A DNA stretch of 64,000 nucleotides from Chondrosia reniformis (GCA_947172415.1 OX359189.1:2564501-2628500); one strand, 5' to 3'. Counted from the stretch's first letter, positions 23,293 through 36,200 are shown. Translations and numbers: made by a program. The notes: generated by a model not told the origin, from the letters alone.

Positions 23293-23621
23293 CAAGAGGC
23301 ACGACCCTTACTGAGAGGGGAGAGCCCCCCCAAAGCATGAAGAATTTAAACTGAATTACCTGTTTATGTCAGCTAAATGATGCTTCCAAACCAGTTTGCA
23401 TAAATTGCTAAAGACTGGAATTTCAACATGGATAAATAAATAAATAAATACGTAAATTGCTGACTGTATATATAGTAAATATTACAGTCATGAACAATTA
23501 TTATAAAGTTGATAAAATGATTGTGCACCTGTCAGAATTATATGGGACTATGTATGTATATAGGATAATAAAATTGATAATGATAATAATGATAAGCCAT
23601 TAATGGTTGGGAACTGTGGGG

Positions 23622-24641
23622 TTAGGTGGCCAGTGCTGAAGAGACTGAAGCCAGTTCTTCCCTCGAAGTACGAATATAAAGTTGGTAGGCTGAGCTCTCC
23701 CAGCGTCCCAGCATCTTTATTTTGGAGTCTGAAATGCCAGCCTTGAGGGCCGTGGTGGCAGCACCAATCCGGAAACTATGCCCAGCATATAAGCTATCGT
23801 CTATACCTGTAGCTTTTAAAGCCTTTCTCAAGCAAAGGACAAGGCTTACTCTGGTCAAAGGTTTCTTATTTTGGAATAAAAATAGGGGGCCATTATGAGG
23901 ACCACGAAACTGCAGGTATTTCATTAGGGCAGTGACTGGACATAAGGGTTTTCCAGTTTTTTGCAAGTAAACTGTAACCCCTTTCCCGAAAGGGTCAGTT
24001 TTTGATTGTTTTATCTTCACAGCTAATGTGGAGACATTAGATGCAGATGAAATACCTTTGGTGGAGCTAGCCGAAATGTCAGCTATAGACAAGTGCTGTG
24101 AACTATTATATGAGGTGTCTGAGGGAATAGTGAACTCGGCACACCTAAGAAAGCCAAAAAAACCTAAGCAGGCAGCAGCCCACAACATGTGATTATCTTG
24201 ACTGGTGGTGTCCGTGCACCATACTTGCTTGAGCGCCAGTAGGATGGAAGGTGTGATGGGTAGACGACTTTTTTGATTAGAGCCATCAAAAGCCTTTACT
24301 CTTTTTATTCCTCTGAGAACTAACTCGACTTTAGGGGTGTGCAGACTAACTAAGGGGAGGCTAAGACTAATCAGTAGATTGCGAATAGCTGATAGGTAAA
24401 GTCTAATGGTAGAGATGGCGAGACCGTCTGTACCAAGTTGGGATATAAAGAGTAGAATCGTATGTTCAGAAGGCGGATAAGGCAAAAGATTATGAGAACT
24501 ACAGAAAGATAGAAAGCGTTTTTGGCCTGAAGTGTAACATTTCTTGGTGTTGGAGGCTAGACCTTCTGAATAAAAGTGGAGAAAAGCATCCTCCACCTGC
24601 TTGAGGTCCAGTCTGGCCTTTCCTCTATTAGGAGTGCCCAA
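23622..24641 (-). CDS. Tyrosine recombinase of the Ngaro-like element
   Basis: Phage-integrase-type recombinase that in this family inserts a circular DNA copy instead of a DDE integrase. An N-terminal SAM-like DNA-binding region is followed by a catalytic domain carrying the usual Arg, His-x-x-Arg and C-terminal Tyr signature (GHSFRIGAATTALKAG region). It overlaps the reverse-transcriptase ORF by 85 bp in another frame, as overlapping ORFs commonly do in these elements. Confidence 0.85.
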   Translation of the reverse strand: MGTPNRGKARLDLKQVEDAFLHFYSEGLASNTKKCYTSGQKRFLSFCSSHNLLPYPPSEHTILLFISQLGTDGLAISTIRLYLSAIRNLLISLSLPLVSLHTPKVELVLRGIKRVKAFDGSNQKSRLPITPSILLALKQVWCTDTTSQDNHMLWAAACLGFFGFLRCAEFTIPSDTSYNSSQHLSIADISASSTKGISSASNVSTLAVKIKQSKTDPFGKGVTVYLQKTGKPLCPVTALMKYLQFRGPHNGPLFLFQNKKPLTRVSLVLCLRKALKATGIDDSLYAGHSFRIGAATTALKAGISDSKIKMLGRWESSAYQLYIRTSREELASVSSALAT

Positions 24642-26302
24642 AGGGAGTCTGGGATAGGGCTCGGATCTTTGAAGATGTTTGAGACCTGGGGGCCGAGATT
24701 AGACAGTAAATTTCTTGATATACCATCCGCTACTGTATTATGAATGCCAGCAATATGTCTGGCAGATATTGTGAAGTGATATCGAGCAGCAAAGAATGAC
24801 AAGCATCTGAGAAGATGCATGGCGATGCCCGAGGGTTCCTTTGAAGACCCTTTCCTGACAATTTCAACCACTGCCATATTGTCAATGTGAAATTGAACAT
24901 GTTGGCCAGACCAATGTTTACCCCACATTGCGCACGCCAGGACCACCGGTACCAGCTCCTTGGTCATGATGTTTATTGAGAGCCAATTGGCTGGCCACTG
25001 GCCTTGTAGCCAGAACCTGCCCCAGACAGCTCCACATCCAAAGTTACCTGAGGCATCGGTGAATACATTTTCCGATGGAATTAGTTGTTGGGTCAGTTGT
25101 AGGAATGAAATACCATTCCAGTGATCTACAAAAGTGACCCACCAGGCTAAGTCTGACCGGAATTCGGTATTCAGTCTAATGTGGTGATGTGAAACTTTTG
25201 TGACAGATAGGAGGTTTATCATGCGGCGCACAAAGGAACGACCTTGTGGCACCACCTTGCAGGCAAATTGAAGAATGCCGATTAAGTGTTCTAGGTCCTT
25301 CCTAATACAGGACTTTCTGCTTTGCCAAATGGTAAGTTCCTGGCGCAGACGAGATAGTTTATCAATAGGCAGTTGAGCCTGGAGCTTCTCAGTGTCAATT
25401 TCAATGCCTAGAAAAGTCGGCCTCTTGGATGGACCCTCAATCTTTTCTGTGGCTAATGGGACCCCCAGGTGCCCACACAGAGAAATCATTTTATCAAGGT
25501 GAAGCTGGCAATTTGGGGAGTCTGGGGGACCGACCACGAGAAAGTCATCCAAGTAATGGAGGAGATGAGGGATACCATCTTTTCGAAGTATCCACTCTAA
25601 GGCATCCGCATAGGCATTGAATAGCATGGGGGCTGACCTCAGGCCAAATGGAAGCTGGTTATCTAAGAATCCTTGATTTTTCCATTTCATACCCAAAAGG
25701 TGGCGATCTGAGGGATGAACAGGAATGATCCTGAAGGCAGAAGATATGTCAATTTTTGCCAACAGTGCCGACCTTCCCAGAGAAAGTATGATGCGAGCAG
25801 CATCCTCGATAGAGGAATATGCCATACTAGCGTCAGCAGGATCTATTCCATCATTAACGCTATGGCCATCAGGGTAAGAAAGGTCTACAATCAGACGCCA
25901 TTTACTGGGTTTATTATGCTTAGGGATGACCCCAAAGCGGTTAAACCTGACCGATGGAGGTAAATCTTTGGGGTTAAATGGGCCAGAAATGTTGCCCAAC
26001 TTTAATTCTTCATCCAGATATTGCTGGACTACATCAGGGTGAGAGGTAGCAGACTGCATATTGGATTTTGCGGACTTGCTCGTAGACTTAGGGTTGAAAC
26101 CTATCCTAACACCTTCTTTTAGGCCACTTAGTAAATGACTGACCCAGGTCTTGTTGGGGTGATCCTCTAATAAAGCTGACCAAGCCTCCACATGAAGTGG
26201 GGTCCTGATCAACAGAGAGGCCTTAGGTAAGGTAGGGGGGCTTACACCTGCTTGCTGAGTACACTGCAAGTGGAGAAAACGCGATGCCAACATAGGTGCC
26301 AC
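24557..26302 (-). CDS. Reverse transcriptase / RNase H of the Ngaro-like element
   Basis: Reverse transcriptase with the catalytic YLDDF box, followed by an RNase H domain (VFTDASGNFGCGAVWG). It is of the DIRS/Ngaro type and lies between the gag-like ORF and the recombinase ORF on the same strand. Confidence 0.87.
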   Translation of the reverse strand: MAPMLASRFLHLQCTQQAGVSPPTLPKASLLIRTPLHVEAWSALLEDHPNKTWVSHLLSGLKEGVRIGFNPKSTSKSAKSNMQSATSHPDVVQQYLDEELKLGNISGPFNPKDLPPSVRFNRFGVIPKHNKPSKWRLIVDLSYPDGHSVNDGIDPADASMAYSSIEDAARIILSLGRSALLAKIDISSAFRIIPVHPSDRHLLGMKWKNQGFLDNQLPFGLRSAPMLFNAYADALEWILRKDGIPHLLHYLDDFLVVGPPDSPNCQLHLDKMISLCGHLGVPLATEKIEGPSKRPTFLGIEIDTEKLQAQLPIDKLSRLRQELTIWQSRKSCIRKDLEHLIGILQFACKVVPQGRSFVRRMINLLSVTKVSHHHIRLNTEFRSDLAWWVTFVDHWNGISFLQLTQQLIPSENVFTDASGNFGCGAVWGRFWLQGQWPANWLSINIMTKELVPVVLACAMWGKHWSGQHVQFHIDNMAVVEIVRKGSSKEPSGIAMHLLRCLSFFAARYHFTISARHIAGIHNTVADGISRNLLSNLGPQVSNIFKDPSPIPDSLWALLIEERPDWTSSRWRMLFSTFIQKV

Positions 26303-26820
26303 CCTCTGAGATGTGGGAATGACAGAATGACCTAGAATGTGGAAAAAATGGCTCTCCTAACCTGACGCTAGCGCAAAGCATCCCTAAACCATGCTCATAT
26401 AGTTATTAATTTTAAATGGTCTTGCATGTGCATATATGCATGGGAGTGAATAATAGCTTTATATAATATTACTATCATTATTAGAGTGCCCCTGCATATA
26501 TACAATGAATGTATAAAAGTGAAACAAAAGTGGTTAAGGGGCACATTAGATATACTTGGACAACCTCTATGTGGGTAAAGGCTACTGCTGAAAAGTGCCT
26601 ACCCTGGCTACTATGGTTAGCAGCATTATATGGTGTTACGCTGGCATTATATATAGCCATGCATACGTATAAAAAAACAATTTGCGACTTGTATGTATCT
26701 AGGATAAATCGCAATATATTGGAAACTCATATATAAGATGAATAAATAAAACAGTAAATACTCAGAGTTGAGTTAGTGTTGGGCTGAATAAGCATGCACT
26801 GGATACTATATAATCCAGAG

Positions 26821-27615
26821 TTAAGCCTTCTTTTGCTGGCTGCCTGAGAGAGCTTTGGAGCCAGCTGCAGAAGGGCAAGTAGTAGCCCTATGCTGTGGGC
26901 TACGGCAGACTGAGCAGACATGGGTCAGCCTGCATGTCTTAAAGGGGCAATAGTTGCCATCATTCCACTTGTCACAAGTGGGGGCCTTCCTCTTTTGAGG
27001 GGGGTGATTAGCTGGTTGAGACGTGGTGGTGGTGGTGGCTTTAACTAGACTAAGGGCCCACAGCTCTTGATCTAGCCGGCCCCACTTGAGAGATGGGTCG
27101 GCCACGACATTGGCTCTGAAAGAGCGCTCATATGCAGCCCAGGCTAAACTGGGATGGTCCCGTGCCAACCGGGCCACAGTGCCAACGAAGGTAAGTAGAT
27201 CTCCCCCAAGATGAGGGTTGACCGAGAGAAGGGCCTGGCTATAAGTGCAAAATGCAAGCACCCAGTCGGTAAATTTTTCAATGGCTGGGGCTTTCTTTTT
27301 TTTTCCTTCTGGGTAGAGGATTGAGTCCTGGATTTTTTCTGGAAGGAGTTCTGATAACTCCACATAGTGATTAGCTTTTATCTTCGAGAAGATGTCTGCT
27401 GGGATGGTTGGCAATCCCCCACTCAACACCAGCCCCACATTTTCTGTGGATGGCTTGCTGCTGGTGGCTGGGTTGCCTTCTTTGATCTTAGATTCAGTGG
27501 AACCAGCCAGCAAATTGACTACAGGTTCAAAATCCTGAGTCTCATTGTTTTCATGGGTTACATCTGCAAAGTGAAATGAGCGTACAACACGTGAAGAGCC
27601 CATGCATGAGGTCAC
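26821..27615 (-). CDS. Gag-like ORF with zinc-knuckle region
   Basis: Position (first large ORF after the leader) and a cysteine/histidine-rich C-terminus (CDKWNDGNYC, CSVCRSPQHRATTC) mark it as the nucleic-acid-binding gag-like product. A short coiled-coil-like ORF at 29156-29344, next to A1, may belong to the same product; I leave that open. Confidence 0.7.
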   Translation of the reverse strand: MTSCMGSSRVVRSFHFADVTHENNETQDFEPVVNLLAGSTESKIKEGNPATSSKPSTENVGLVLSGGLPTIPADIFSKIKANHYVELSELLPEKIQDSILYPEGKKKKAPAIEKFTDWVLAFCTYSQALLSVNPHLGGDLLTFVGTVARLARDHPSLAWAAYERSFRANVVADPSLKWGRLDQELWALSLVKATTTTTSQPANHPPQKRKAPTCDKWNDGNYCPFKTCRLTHVCSVCRSPQHRATTCPSAAGSKALSGSQQKKA

Positions 27616-27979
27616 TCAACTATACGTGATAACATATGCATAGTATAGTGGATGAGGAATAGAAGTACCGTGCTGTATATCTGAGATATCAGCTTAATAG
27701 AGGTGGCCATCAAATTGGCCATATGCATGCCCCATGTATATAGCTGAGCCCACAGTGACATGACTGGGGACTCAGGCATGACACTAAACTTGCTAAGAGC
27801 TCCCCAACTCAAGGTAAATAGCCCATATAGATAAATGATCAGGGCACTGTCTCAGCCAAACCAGATTCCAGGCCTGTCTGAACCAAGAGAACACTGACAA
27901 AGTGGGGCAATGTAGTTGGTCCGATTAATTTCACGACCATGCAAGGAACCACGTATCTGCCATGAGGAAACTAGCTCAT

Positions 27980-28680
27980 GGCATGACATTAAAATCAGTG
28001 CCGAGGGGACATAGCCTCAAGGCAGCTATCGATAATGGCCTAATCAGAGGCCACCAAAATGTAATGTCTGAGCCCGGAGACTAAAATGCTCCAGACATGA
28101 CAATAAAATCAGTGCCGAGGGGGTCATAGCCTCAAGACAGCTATCGATAATGGCCAAAATAAGAGGCCCAAAATGTAAAGTCTGTCCCTGGAGATGATGC
28201 TCCAGACATGACAATAAAATCAGTGCCGAGGGTTTATAGCCGCAAGGCAGCTATTGATAATGGCCCAAATAAGAGGCCCAAAAAATGTAATGTCTGAGCC
28301 CGGAGACTATAATGCTCCAGACATGACAATAAAATCAGTGCCGAGGGGTCGTAGCCTCAAGGCAGCTATCGATAATGGCCAAAATAAGAGGCCCAAAAAT
28401 GTAAAGTCTGAGCCTGGAGATGATGCTCCAGACATGACAATAAAATCAGTGCCGAGGGTTTATAGCCTCAAGGCAGTTATCGATAATGGCCAAAATAAGA
28501 GGCCCAAAAATGTAAAGTCTGAGCCTGGAGACTATATTGCTCAAGGCATGACAATAAATCAGTGCCAAGGGGTCATTGCCTTGAGGCAACTATAGATAAT
28601 GGCCAAATAAGTGGCCATAAATATAAATTTATGAGCCCACTTGAGGAGACTGATGCTCAAGGCATAACAAGACTCGAAAT
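27980..28680 (-). repeat. Tandem repeats in the element leader
   Basis: Five to six imperfect copies of a unit of about 110-120 bp containing AATCAGTGCCGAGGG, GCAGCTATCGATAATGGCC and AATAAGAGGCCCAAAA. They lie between A1 and the gag-like ORF. The unit includes the ATCGAT palindrome. Confidence 0.85.
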
Positions 28681-29375
28681 GAATGTGGCTGACACTGATA
28701 AATGACAGCTCTAAAGATTAGATAAGATGAAGCTGATAAGCTACCCATAACAAAACTTATGTTAGCCAAAGTTAGGAGATTCTGACTTAATGTTAATGGC
28801 CTCAGATAGTAAAGACCATGTAGTGTGACCCTTCATGTAAGAGTGAACGGTCAGAGAATTTATTCTTGAATGGCTTTTCAAATTAAGCCTAGGGGCCGTA
28901 CATGACCATATAAGCGCCCCGTAAACGTATTATACTCGGCGGCCGCTATACGTGCAGTAAGCATTGTGAACTAGCTAGCTCGATTACAGACGTGAACAAC
29001 TCCACACACGGGCGCGTCCGTTTTACATAATACCATTACGTACACTACAGCCGAAGAAATTAAACTGGGACGCGGCCAGTATATCAACGGATAACCGAAG
29101 CCTGAATAATAGATTCCGGCTGAACCTTGAACCGCCGCGAGGAGGAGTTTTACGTTTACAACCGTAATGCAGATACGAGGGACTTACCGGCCGACTGAGG
29201 GACTTGAGACTTCTCCTGTTGCAAGACCGCGACCTGCTGGATTAGCGATGCCTGTGCCTTGCGCTGTTCTTCCAACCCTTCCTTTAGGGATTTGAGGGAC
29301 TCTAATACTGCTGTGAGGTCGTTCGAGACCGGGGGAGTAGCCATAGTTGTTCAAGACGACGGAAAAAGGAGGACA

Positions 29376-29658
29376 ATTTTTCAACACTTGGAGCTAACGT
29401 TACGTTGCTAGGATGAATGACTTAGGTTACTAAGCGAGACCTAGCGGCTGTGCGCCTGCAGAGCTTTTTGAATGCATACATGACCAATGTTTGTAACTAT
29501 TGTAAATACAACTCCTATTGCGCAATCGTAGATAATATGCCTTATGCTATATATGCATATGTCTATACGTATATAGATAATCTGTAGATATACAATATAC
29601 ACATTGAGTAATACGCTCTGTTCATTAACTCTGTTTAACTTAAGGTTAAATCTCATTT
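29376..29658 (-). repeat. Split repeat A1 (element 5' end)
   Basis: 283 bp, identical to A2 wherever I compared them, including a fortuitous 71-aa ORF that is the same in both. It forms the 5' end of the Ngaro-like element. Confidence 0.9.
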
Positions 29659-30205
29659 TATGAGGAACAATTAAAAATTATAAAAATAGATATATTCAAG
29701 ACTTGCAAAATTTTAAATTGTTAAAATGTTCCAGTGCAATTATTTTAATGGTGTATATAGCCATGTAGATATAACTGTGTACCTGCTCCATACAACCAGC
29801 TTTGTGACATTGGAGTAAGTGAAAAATTACAAATCTTTACAAAGCTACAAGTACTTCACAGCAGGTTGGGAGAAACCCTACAAAGATCTTTGCTACGTAA
29901 TTGGGAAAGTTTCTCACTATCATCACCTCCATTGAAACCCTGGGTGATAATTAATTAAATGCGAACTTCATACAGGTTGGTTTTATAGGTTACCCATGCA
30001 TACTAACAGTGGCTTCCTTGGAATGTAGGAGGAGTGATCATGGATTAGTCACAATTTAAATATTTATTGTCGCCTCTTAAGACCCATTGACATGATAGAA
30101 GCATGCAGTAACATATATATTCCCTGGCGCTAACTAGGGCCTACACGTAGATTCCTTGGCTAATTGGGCAATCAGTCAAACGATTATCGCAGTTTAACCT
30201 GAAAA
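29659..30205. other. Upstream region of kanadaptin
   Basis: About 550 bp, AT-rich, between the retroelement and the kanadaptin start codon. It presumably holds the promoter. I see no recognisable motif beyond AT-rich sequence. Confidence 0.4.
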
Positions 30206-33200
30206 ATGGCCGAATTTAAAGTTCCTCACATAATTCCGAATACACGGAGGACCCCGAGAAGTCAAACAAATATTACAGAAGTAGCAGAAGACCAACATAC
30301 GGTCGAAAGCTCTAGAGATGGCAGCGGTAAAAGAATCGAGAGGCCTGGCGAGCAAGGTGTAAAGAGGTTTGCGTGTTTCATTCTTGAAAATTATTGGAGT
30401 GTCCGTTGTTTAGTTTTACCATTGCTATGAAGCTCTGAATTTGATTGGTGCCTTTTGATATCAATATTGGAGTACATTTCCATTGGTAACCTAGTTAAGG
30501 GACCACAATCTGCCAGTTTTTGTAACGATATATTTACATAAAATTGAATACTGCATTAGACATTGCTATCCCTGATTTAATCCTCTAAGTCCAGTTTGAG
30601 TAATAACTTATGAAGAATCTAGAACACCATATTCCAAAAATATGGTTATCATACCTATGAACCAAGGAAGTCAATTAGAACAAAATTTTATAGAATGTTA
30701 CTCTGTGTTTGTTGAAAATCTTGGAGATATGTGACAGGTTCTTATTCAGTTGGTCTTATCTGAGAGTACATATAATGACATTTGTGTATGAGCTAGTGCA
30801 ATAGTCTATGAATAATATAAGGGAACCCTAAAAAACCTGGGATTCCCCCTCTAGAGTTTATTCCTCCCCTAAAATCCCCCCCCCCCCCAAATGATTAACT
30901 GAAGTTCATATTCTCACGTATACAGTTGATAGTAAAAGTACTGGAAGTACTCAGGACTTGATCCATGTATGTGTACATATGTACTTACTTAGTGCTATAG
31001 AAGAGGGTTACCATGGTGACTATGACTTGAAATCGAGTGCTTGTATTGAAAGTCAGCTTAAAGAAGACAGTGAGGATGATGGTCCTGCACAGCCCCCTCA
31101 GAAAGAGGATGTCCCTGCACTATCATATGCTACACCTTACTGGAGTGGGGAGGTTACCGAGGACTATACCCTAACGGTCATCAAGAACGGTGTTGAGGTT
31201 GATAGAGTGGAACTAAAGGATAGACCCTTCACTCTCATTGGAAGGCTGCCATCTTGTGATGTGTTCATGGAACATCCCTCCATATCTAGATACCATGCAG
31301 TCTTGCAGTATAGACCAGCTTCAGAGAAAGATGGAGGGAGCCACAGAGCAGAACTGACCAGTACACAAGAGGTACGTACGTAAGTAGACATACGTACGTA
31401 GGTCTGCAAAGAACCACACTACGTACGTATGATCGGTGGAATAAGTGTAATTAGAGACTTGTATAGAACAGTTGGTTGTATTAAGAGTTACGTACATATG
31501 GGCCTTCATATATATCATAATACTTGTGGTTTAGTCTTAGAGATAAGATGGTGCCTGTGACCAGATGTCAGATATATGTAGGTATTGTCTTTTGCTTTTG
31601 ATTCATTTGTAACAATTTAAATAACTTGAGAACTTGTGACTTGTGCAATGGTGAATCTACTGTAGAACAGGCTTTCACTGTCCTTACAGGAAGGATTTTA
31701 CATTTATGATTTGGGCAGCACGCATGGCAGTTGGTTGAACAAGAACAAGCTTGACCCCAGGGTATACTACAGAGTAAGGATCGGACAACTGCTGAAATTT
31801 GGGGGAAGCAGTCGCATGTTTGTGCTAGAGGTACGTGCATATTGATATCCAATCTATGTAGTATAAAGAATAACACAGGGAGTCTGAGAGAGAGAGTGTC
31901 ATTAGTGATTTAGGGGTCTCTCCATAACTCACAAAACTATATATTATTGGATTTACAGTCTGCCTTGTAATATTGTGTATATTGCATAATCTCATTCATC
32001 TTAGTAATCCTGATCACTTATGTTTAATTACTATGTACTTAGGTGTAGCTTTTTTGCACAGTCAGTTGGTTGATTTAAGTTGTTGTGCAGAGTTATTTTT
32101 TTACCCTATTGAACAACCATATCACATGTGCATAATGATTGTTGTTTATGTATAAAGTCTCCGGAATGTAATCAAAACAAGGTGGAAATGGAAGCGGCTC
32201 AGGAGATCAGAAATTGTACAGAACTGAAAGAGAGAGCTGTAGAACATACAGCTAAGGTTGAATCACAGATTGCTGAGGAGTTAAAGGCAGAAAGAGAAAA
32301 GGAGAGAGATGGAGTGATGTGGGGAATGGGTGAGCCGTATGTGTAGTTATGTACATTTGGTAACAGCCAAAATCATCCCATACAGTTGATTATAAGAATA
32401 GTCTTGCATTGAAGGAAATCTTGAATTGATTAAAATATGTTTGATTAGAATTGCACATAAAACAAAAATTGAGGGGAATCTAATTCCAAATTACTTTATT
32501 CAAGAGGCTTGCGAATGTTTTCAGAGGGACAATGTCCCCCCCCAAGAGAAACCCTGGATGTTGTTACCCCCACTGGTCCCAGTCTCTATTGATTTAGATG
32601 ATTCCTCCACTGGTAATGTCTTGGGTAGTTACAGTTGATGATGCAGTGTATACGGCGTGTTCATTTCAGATCCAAATTTGTAGACTATGATTTTGAAATG
32701 GAAACCGAGGCCACATACAACATGGATGACATAGACCCTGAGAGAGAGGCATATTACAAGGACGATCCCAAGAAGGTGTTGAAGAAGTACTTTGATAGAG
32801 AAGGTATGCATATGAAATGTATATATAGAGATGAAATTATGCACATACAGTGTATGTGTTTTTAACTTGCTACCTTCAATATACGTAGTACAATAGCACA
32901 AAAGTGCTATTTTAGTGATTTTAAATGGAATTTTTCATATTGAAACTTTCACAAAGACACAAATTACATATATTGACTGTATATTATGCAAATCTTGTAT
33001 AACCATATTATAGCAGTACTATTGTTTAATAAGAACTAAAAGGCATGGTATCCAGGAGTACTCGACAACCAGTTTCCACTGTACATGGTAGTTATGTGTT
33101 TTTGTTATGTTTAAATCTGTATTTCTTCTCCTTTAGGATTGGATTTAGAATATGAAACTGAAGATGATGGACAAAGTTTCAACAAAACATTTACAGTTAA

Positions 33201-36200
33201 AATAAAGTAAAGCACATTATGTATGCATGTACGTACGTATGCAACTGGCCTGTAATGGTATTTTATTTCTAGATTAGTAGCATAATGTAAAAACGACATG
33301 CAAAACACCTACGTAACTTAATGTACGTATCATTATTACGTTGTATACCCGTTCCATAAATAAACTTAATGTATTGCATCATCTATAGGTTGCCCATAGA
33401 AACAGGAATGGGGAATCCCCTGTATGCAGAGGTGACCAGTGCTGGTAAGAAGAAGGAGGTTATGGCAATGTGTGCATTGGAAGCCTGTCGCATCTTAGAT
33501 GCAAACGACATGTTAAGACCCTCTGGAGCAGGTACATGCATTGTTTGTTATTATACATATGTATGTGAATTGATAAGGGGTTTTTGTTGCGTTCATAATG
33601 AGCGTACTAATTTATTGAGACTCAGCAACAATTGTATTTAAAACAAATTGAACGTTTCGACCCTGAGGTCTTCGTCAGCATTATGCTCACATATGTATGT
33701 ATATAGACTTATCAGATATGAAAAAATTAAAAACCAAAAAATGTAAATTTGCTGCATTGCAAAGAGGCACAAATCATGGCTCTGAATCTGTAGTGGCAGA
33801 ACGTCTCAGTCTGTCATCAGCAAATCCAAAATCAATCCAAATGCTAAAACTCAGCCTTAGACAACCTTAGGGTTCTGCCATTTTAATTAAAACACTTAGT
33901 TTGGTGATTGAGCATTGGTAACACTAATTATAATGAACAGAATGCTTTAGCCTTCAGGTCTCCCTCAGCAGAGCTGCAGCACTGCTTGTATATATGTATC
34001 TCTCTACAGGTAGAAAACGGAAATTAAAGAATTGGGAAGATGATGATTACTATGACAGTGATGATGACACCTTTCTTGATCGGACAGGAGCAAGTTAGTT
34101 CTGTTTGCTTCTCGAGATGATGAGCACTTTTTATTGTTTCACTGACAAACAAAATTATATATGTATAGTCAAAAGTATACAATGTTCACTGCAATTCTTT
34201 AGCTGCATGTAATAGACTAACCTCCTTAGAAAACAATCATTTGACTGGACATTTCATAGCAATACCTGCTACCAGTGTACCTAATACCTGCTACCAGTGT
34301 GTCTAATACCTGCTACCAGTGTGTCTAATACCTGCTACCAGTGTGTCTAATACCTGCTACCAGTGTGTCTAATACCTGCTACCAGTGTGTCTAATACCTG
34401 CTACCAGTGTGTCTAATACCTGCTACCAGTGTACCTAATACCTGCTACCAGTGTGTCTAATACCTGCTACCAGTGTGTCTAATACCTGCTACCAGTGTGT
34501 CTAATACCTGCTACCAGTGTACCTAATACCTGCTACCAGTGTGTCTAATACCTGCTACCAGTGTGTCTAATACCTGCTACCAGTATAGGCTACTGTAGTT
34601 GTAGCTTAAGTGTACATATCTTTTATGCTGTATATGTGTGCAGTTGAAAAGAAAAGGCAACAAAGAATGCAGAAAGCTGGTAAAATGAAAAGTAAAGCTG
34701 AGACATTTGAATCTCTAGTAAGTTGATATTTTCCTTACACTGTGACACTGCAAACAACAGATAAACCAGCAGGCTGTAGTTCTTACCTGCATACATGTCT
34801 TTCACAATTTTACATTAATATATAAAGGCAAGCAGTTCCTGACTTAGCCTTTGAACATGTATGTGAGAACTGATGGTGAATGGGAGGACTGATGTTAATA
34901 GTTTTATTTCCAAATAACTTCTAGAAAACTAAGTTTTTGGATTATCAAAAGGAAATTGAGGATCTGGAGTCTTTATTAGAACAGTCTAGAAAAGGTTAAT
35001 CACTGACAGACAGCATGAACGTATTCATATATGGTTAACTAGTCTCAGGGACCTACTACCCTTTCAATGGTTGGGACTCCCCTTTGGATGTTTGGTTGGG
35101 AATTCCCCTTTGGATGATTGGTTGGGATTTCCCTCCAGATGGTATGAATATCCCCTGGCTATACATTTATTCCTCTATCGCTAACTTATTACGTATGTAT
35201 ATTCTCAGTATATAGTGATGGCACTAGTATGTTAATACCATAAGATACGTACACACCCAGAACATTTTAATCTTTCTATCTTTCAAATATGAATAGAATC
35301 ATTCCATTAAGTTGATATTACTTATCTGTAGCTGAGACAGTGGGCCAGTTGGGGGATTCCCTGGACTCGTTTATGAAGGGATTGGACAAGAGGATGAGCA
35401 AATCTGCCAAATATGAGACCAGACAAAAGATTCATCATCTAAGAAAGGTTATTGAGTTGTGCATTTATTAATAGTAATTGTGTTATCCATTTGTAACTAC
35501 ATACGTACGTATATACCAGCCACATGCCAACCACATGCCAACCATATGAGTGTCTTCTACTTGTAACCCCTTGAGCCTCTTCACTTTTTTGTAATGCCTT
35601 TACGAGTGTCTTAAAGTGTATGTTGTTCTCGTCCCAAAGATGTAAAGTGTCCTCATTATTGTCTCCTCAGAAGTAATGTCTGTATTATTGGAATTGGAAT
35701 CATGATTTATGAATCAACCTTTCACTTTGTTGTACCCCCTTTCAAAGGATGATCATTAATTAGAATTTTATTGTAGTTTTGTCAAATTTACAGATTTTTA
35801 TAAAGCAAACCTCTCGTTAGTATGCATATGTACGTACATGTTTTATAGTGTAATACGTATAAGCTTGCTCTAAGATGATTTGGTTCTAAAAAGTAATAAA
35901 TAATTAAAAGTAAAATTTAATAATCAGAGAGTACGGTAGTACTCTCTAAGTAGGGATGGCCCGAAAAAAAATGGATGCCGTATTCAATGTATTACGGGTT
36001 AACACCTTATAAGTAGGCAGCGAATGCGTTTTTACCTCTTTTAAACTCATAATGTGTCTTTTTGTACGATTTCAATTGAGGGAAACTGTTTTCAAGAGCG
36101 CATAAAGGCTCTAAGCTTGTAAAACGGTTTCAGGCCTACTTCCGGTTTTCCTCATTTTCTTATTATTATTATTCTTCTTCCTTTTATTTCACGCTAGTGC

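Larger units (their letters stand above)
21408..29658 (-). mobile_element. Ngaro-like tyrosine-recombinase (DIRS-order) retrotransposon
   Basis: An element of about 8.25 kb on the minus strand. Order of parts along its own strand: repeat A1 (29658-29376), a leader with internal tandem repeats (28680-27980), gag-like ORF (27615-26821), reverse transcriptase-RNase H ORF (26302-24557), overlapping tyrosine-recombinase ORF (24641-23622), repeat B1 (23292-22771), repeat A2 (22775-22493), a spacer of about 560 bp with a poly(A) tract, and repeat B2 (21929-21408). Split direct repeats of this A-ORFs-B-A-B kind are typical of Ngaro/PAT elements rather than DIRS1. B1 and B2 differ at only about three of 522 bases, and the sampled part of A1 and A2 is identical, so the insertion is recent. 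It looks largely whole. I see no methyltransferase or envelope ORF. Confidence 0.85.

Noticed and set aside
34258-34590. CRISPR-like regular repeats (also at 8160-8398, 9178-9345 and 48763-49175)
   Set aside because: Head-to-tail units without unique spacers, inside introns of animal genes; these are minisatellites.
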